From the NCBI GenBank assembly GCA_934661105.1, contig CAKUIV010000095.1:1-7831 (forward strand): a stretch of 7,831 nucleotides of DNA, written 5' to 3'. The DNA is from an uncultured Ellagibacter sp. (GTDB lineage Bacteria > Actinomycetota > Coriobacteriia > Coriobacteriales > Eggerthellaceae). Under the pieces are notes generated by a model, which did not search any database, was not told where the DNA came from, and was given only the letters and a program-made list of their open reading frames with translations. A program made the translations under genes and the position numbers. The first letter of the stretch is position 1; each line of letters starts with the position of its first letter. This document shows, piece by piece, positions 6,656-7,831 of the stretch.

Positions 6656-6685
6656 GTCCCGGTCGCGAAATTTAGCAACCGTTCT

Positions 6686-6691
6686 ATTCTA
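6686..6691 (-). promoter_or_regulatory. Candidate -10 box of the second kinase
   Basis: TAGAAT on the minus strand matches five of six bases of the -10 consensus, 46 nt before the ATG and downstream of the palindrome at 6785-6820. There is no acceptable -35 at the usual distance. It is the best candidate in the 145 bp between the palindrome and the kinase start, but weak. Confidence 0.28.
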
Positions 6692-6784
6692 CGCTACTGC
6701 GGAGGAGGTTAGGCTTCACGTTTTGCCTTCCGATCGACGCAGCGCGCCTCATCTGCACCCTCGGCGATTGAGGAGGGCCGTATA

Positions 6785-6820
6785 CGCAGGCAGGCCCGGC
6801 GATCGCCGGGCCTGCCTGCG
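6785..6820. terminator. 36-bp perfect palindrome, probable terminator of the suf operon
   Basis: The 18 bases from 6785 (CGCAGGCAGGCCCGGCGA) are exactly the reverse complement of 6803-6820, so the whole 36 bp is a perfect palindrome centred between 6802 and 6803. It lies 35 bp beyond the sufU stop, where an operon terminator is expected. Neither side has a T tract (minus strand continues TATACGG), so it may act with Rho or mainly protect the mRNA 3' end. It separates suf transcription from the second kinase. Confidence 0.65.
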
Positions 6821-6854
6821 CGGGTGAATCGGGAACGGATGCGCGATCCCTGCC

Positions 6855-7277
6855 CTATTCCCCGATCATCTCGGACAAGGTGCGCCAACCGAGTTCTGCG
6901 CACTTCACGCGAGCGGGCATGCGGGAAATGCTCTCGAGTTCGGCCGCTTCGTCCAAGTCCTCGCGCTCCTCCTCGGTGAGGGCCTCTCCCTTCACCATTT
7001 TCAGGAACAGCCCGCACAGACGGCGCGCTTCCTCCACGGTTTCACCCGTGACCAGGTCGGCCATCATGTCGGCCGATGCCTGCGAAACCGCGCAGCCGTG
7101 CCCGGTGAACGCCGCCTCCTCGATGACGTCGCCGTTCATGCGCAACTTCAGCACAAGCTCGTCGCCGCAGCTCGGGTTCACGCCCTCGTGCTCGTCGGTG
7201 GCGTTTTCCAAGTCGTATTTGTAGTCGGGGTGCGCGTTGTGCTCCATGAGCGCCGCGGTGTAGATGTTACTCCCCAT
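6855..7277 (-). CDS. sufU: SufU-type iron-sulfur cluster assembly protein
   Basis: A 140-residue cytoplasmic protein of the SufU/IscU/NifU-N family. In Gram-positive SUF systems SufU is a zinc-bound sulfur-transfer partner that takes persulfide sulfur from SufS and passes it to the SufBCD scaffold. The three conserved cysteines are present: Cys37 in NPSCGD, Cys62 in GHGCAVSQAS and Cys126 in RVKCAELGW, with Asp39 as the expected fourth ligand. The extra segment between the second and third cysteines is of the SufU type. The ATG at 7277 is preceded by GGAGG at 7 nt. It overlaps the end of sufS by 11 bp, indicating translational coupling. Its 3' end, encoding the last 16 or so residues, is duplicated at 4394-4441. 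Confidence 0.95.
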   Translation of the reverse strand: MGSNIYTAALMEHNAHPDYKYDLENATDEHEGVNPSCGDELVLKLRMNGDVIEEAAFTGHGCAVSQASADMMADLVTGETVEEARRLCGLFLKMVKGEALTEEEREDLDEAAELESISRMPARVKCAELGWRTLSEMIGE

Positions 7278-7831
7278 TGAATGTCCTCCAAACGTTCTTC
7301 AACCCCGCAATGAGCTTGTCGACGTCGCCCTTGTCGTTGTAGAACGCCAAGGAAGCGCGGCAGCACGCCAGGTTCTCCACGTTAAGCCAGGTGAGCAGCG
7401 GTTGGGCGCAATGATGGCCCGCGCGGATGGCGACCTGGTCCATGTCGAGGATGCTTGCCACGTCGTGCGGGTGGATGCCGCGCACATTGAAGCTGATGAC
7501 CCCGTGATGCATGTCGGGGTCGGGGCTGCCGATGATGTCGATGAAGGGCAGAGCCGCCATTTCGTCCATGCAGTACTTCACAAGGGCGCGCTCGCGCGCT
7601 CCGATGACGTCGAGTCCCACCGATTCGACGTAGGCGATAGCTGCGGCCGTGGCGTAGATGCCGGCGGCGTCCTGCGTGCCGGCCTCGAACTTCTCGGGGA
7701 CGGGCGCCCAGGTGGCGTCCTGCTCGGTGACGGAGTCGATCATCTCGCCGCCGGTGAGGAAGGGCGGCATGGCCTCCAGAAGCTCGTTTCTGCCCCAGAG
7801 CACACCCATTCCGAAGGGACCGAACAGCTTG
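7267..7831 (-). CDS. sufS: SufS cysteine desulfurase, 3' part (5' end off the window)
   Basis: The C-terminal 187 residues of a group II PLP-dependent cysteine desulfurase, which removes sulfur from L-cysteine and holds it as an enzyme persulfide for SufU. The first complete codon at the window edge is Lys in KLFGPFGMGVLWG, matching the family's HKLYGPTGIGVLYG; this is the lysine that binds PLP. RAGHHCAQPLL carries the active-site cysteine, and CRASLAFYN supplies the conserved C-terminal arginine. The ATG at 7809 is internal, not the start, since the frame and the homology continue to the edge. The GPF in place of the usual GPT is a small variation. The gene overlaps sufU by 11 bp; further suf genes probably lie upstream, beyond the right edge. 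Confidence 0.95.
   Translation of the reverse strand, partial: KLFGPFGMGVLWGRNELLEAMPPFLTGGEMIDSVTEQDATWAPVPEKFEAGTQDAAGIYATAAAIAYVESVGLDVIGARERALVKYCMDEMAALPFIDIIGSPDPDMHHGVISFNVRGIHPHDVASILDMDQVAIRAGHHCAQPLLTWLNVENLACCRASLAFYNDKGDVDKLIAGLKNVWRTFNGE

Noticed and set aside
6640..6678. Earlier TTG start for the second kinase
   Set aside because: AGGAGGAAGG lies within this extension, correctly spaced for the ATG at 6639.
7807..7809. ATG at 7809 as the sufS start
   Set aside because: The frame continues to the window edge with the conserved PLP-lysine motif, so this Met is internal.
1..7831. CRISPR arrays, tRNA or rRNA genes, insertion sequences, attachment sites of known type, toxin-antitoxin or defence genes
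   Set aside because: I read both strands and saw no spaced repeats, cloverleaf, transposase, integrase or defence-type domain. The only direct repeat of note is the sufU 3'-end duplicate.

Overview
This 7.8 kb window looks like a chromosomal segment of a high-GC bacterium, most likely a Coriobacteriia/Eggerthellaceae-type gut actinobacterium. That placement is an inference. It rests on the GC-rich coding sequence, the paired sufS-sufU genes and two hybrid sensor kinases of a kind I associate with that group. No rRNA, tRNA, CRISPR array, transposase, integrase or phage gene is visible.

Layout, left to right. A short leader (1-114) holds a candidate promoter with a run of nine G. It leads into a plus-strand hybrid histidine kinase (115-2934) with two tandem periplasmic solute-binding domains, one membrane segment, HisKA, HATPase and receiver domains. 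A convergent intergenic gap (2935-3199) carries a strong 16-bp-stem hairpin that can end transcription from both sides, and a possible one-base-frameshifted small ORF on the minus strand. All remaining genes are on the minus strand: a BASS/SBF-family sodium symporter (3200-4165) with a structured leader and an upstream 23-bp operator-like palindrome; a second hybrid kinase (4438-6639) with six membrane segments and a PAS-like linker; a 36-bp perfect palindrome; and then sufU (6855-7277) and the 3' part of sufS (7267 to the window edge), which overlap by 11 bp.

How the genes fit together. SufS and SufU form the sulfur-mobilising and transfer end of a SUF iron-sulfur cluster operon that continues off the right edge. 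The two hybrid kinases end in receiver domains and have no DNA-binding output, and no stand-alone response regulator is in the window, so their outputs must lie elsewhere. The symporter lies between them and could be a target or partner of either kinase, but only proximity supports that.

The most unusual signal is a 48-bp direct repeat. The 3' end of sufU (6861-6908) recurs in decayed form exactly at the stop codon of the second kinase (4394-4441). The two copies bracket the kinase gene, differ evenly at all three codon positions, and still keep a hairpin through a compensatory base-pair change. This suggests the kinase was inserted or duplicated next to the suf operon and now uses a sufU-derived hairpin at its 3' end.
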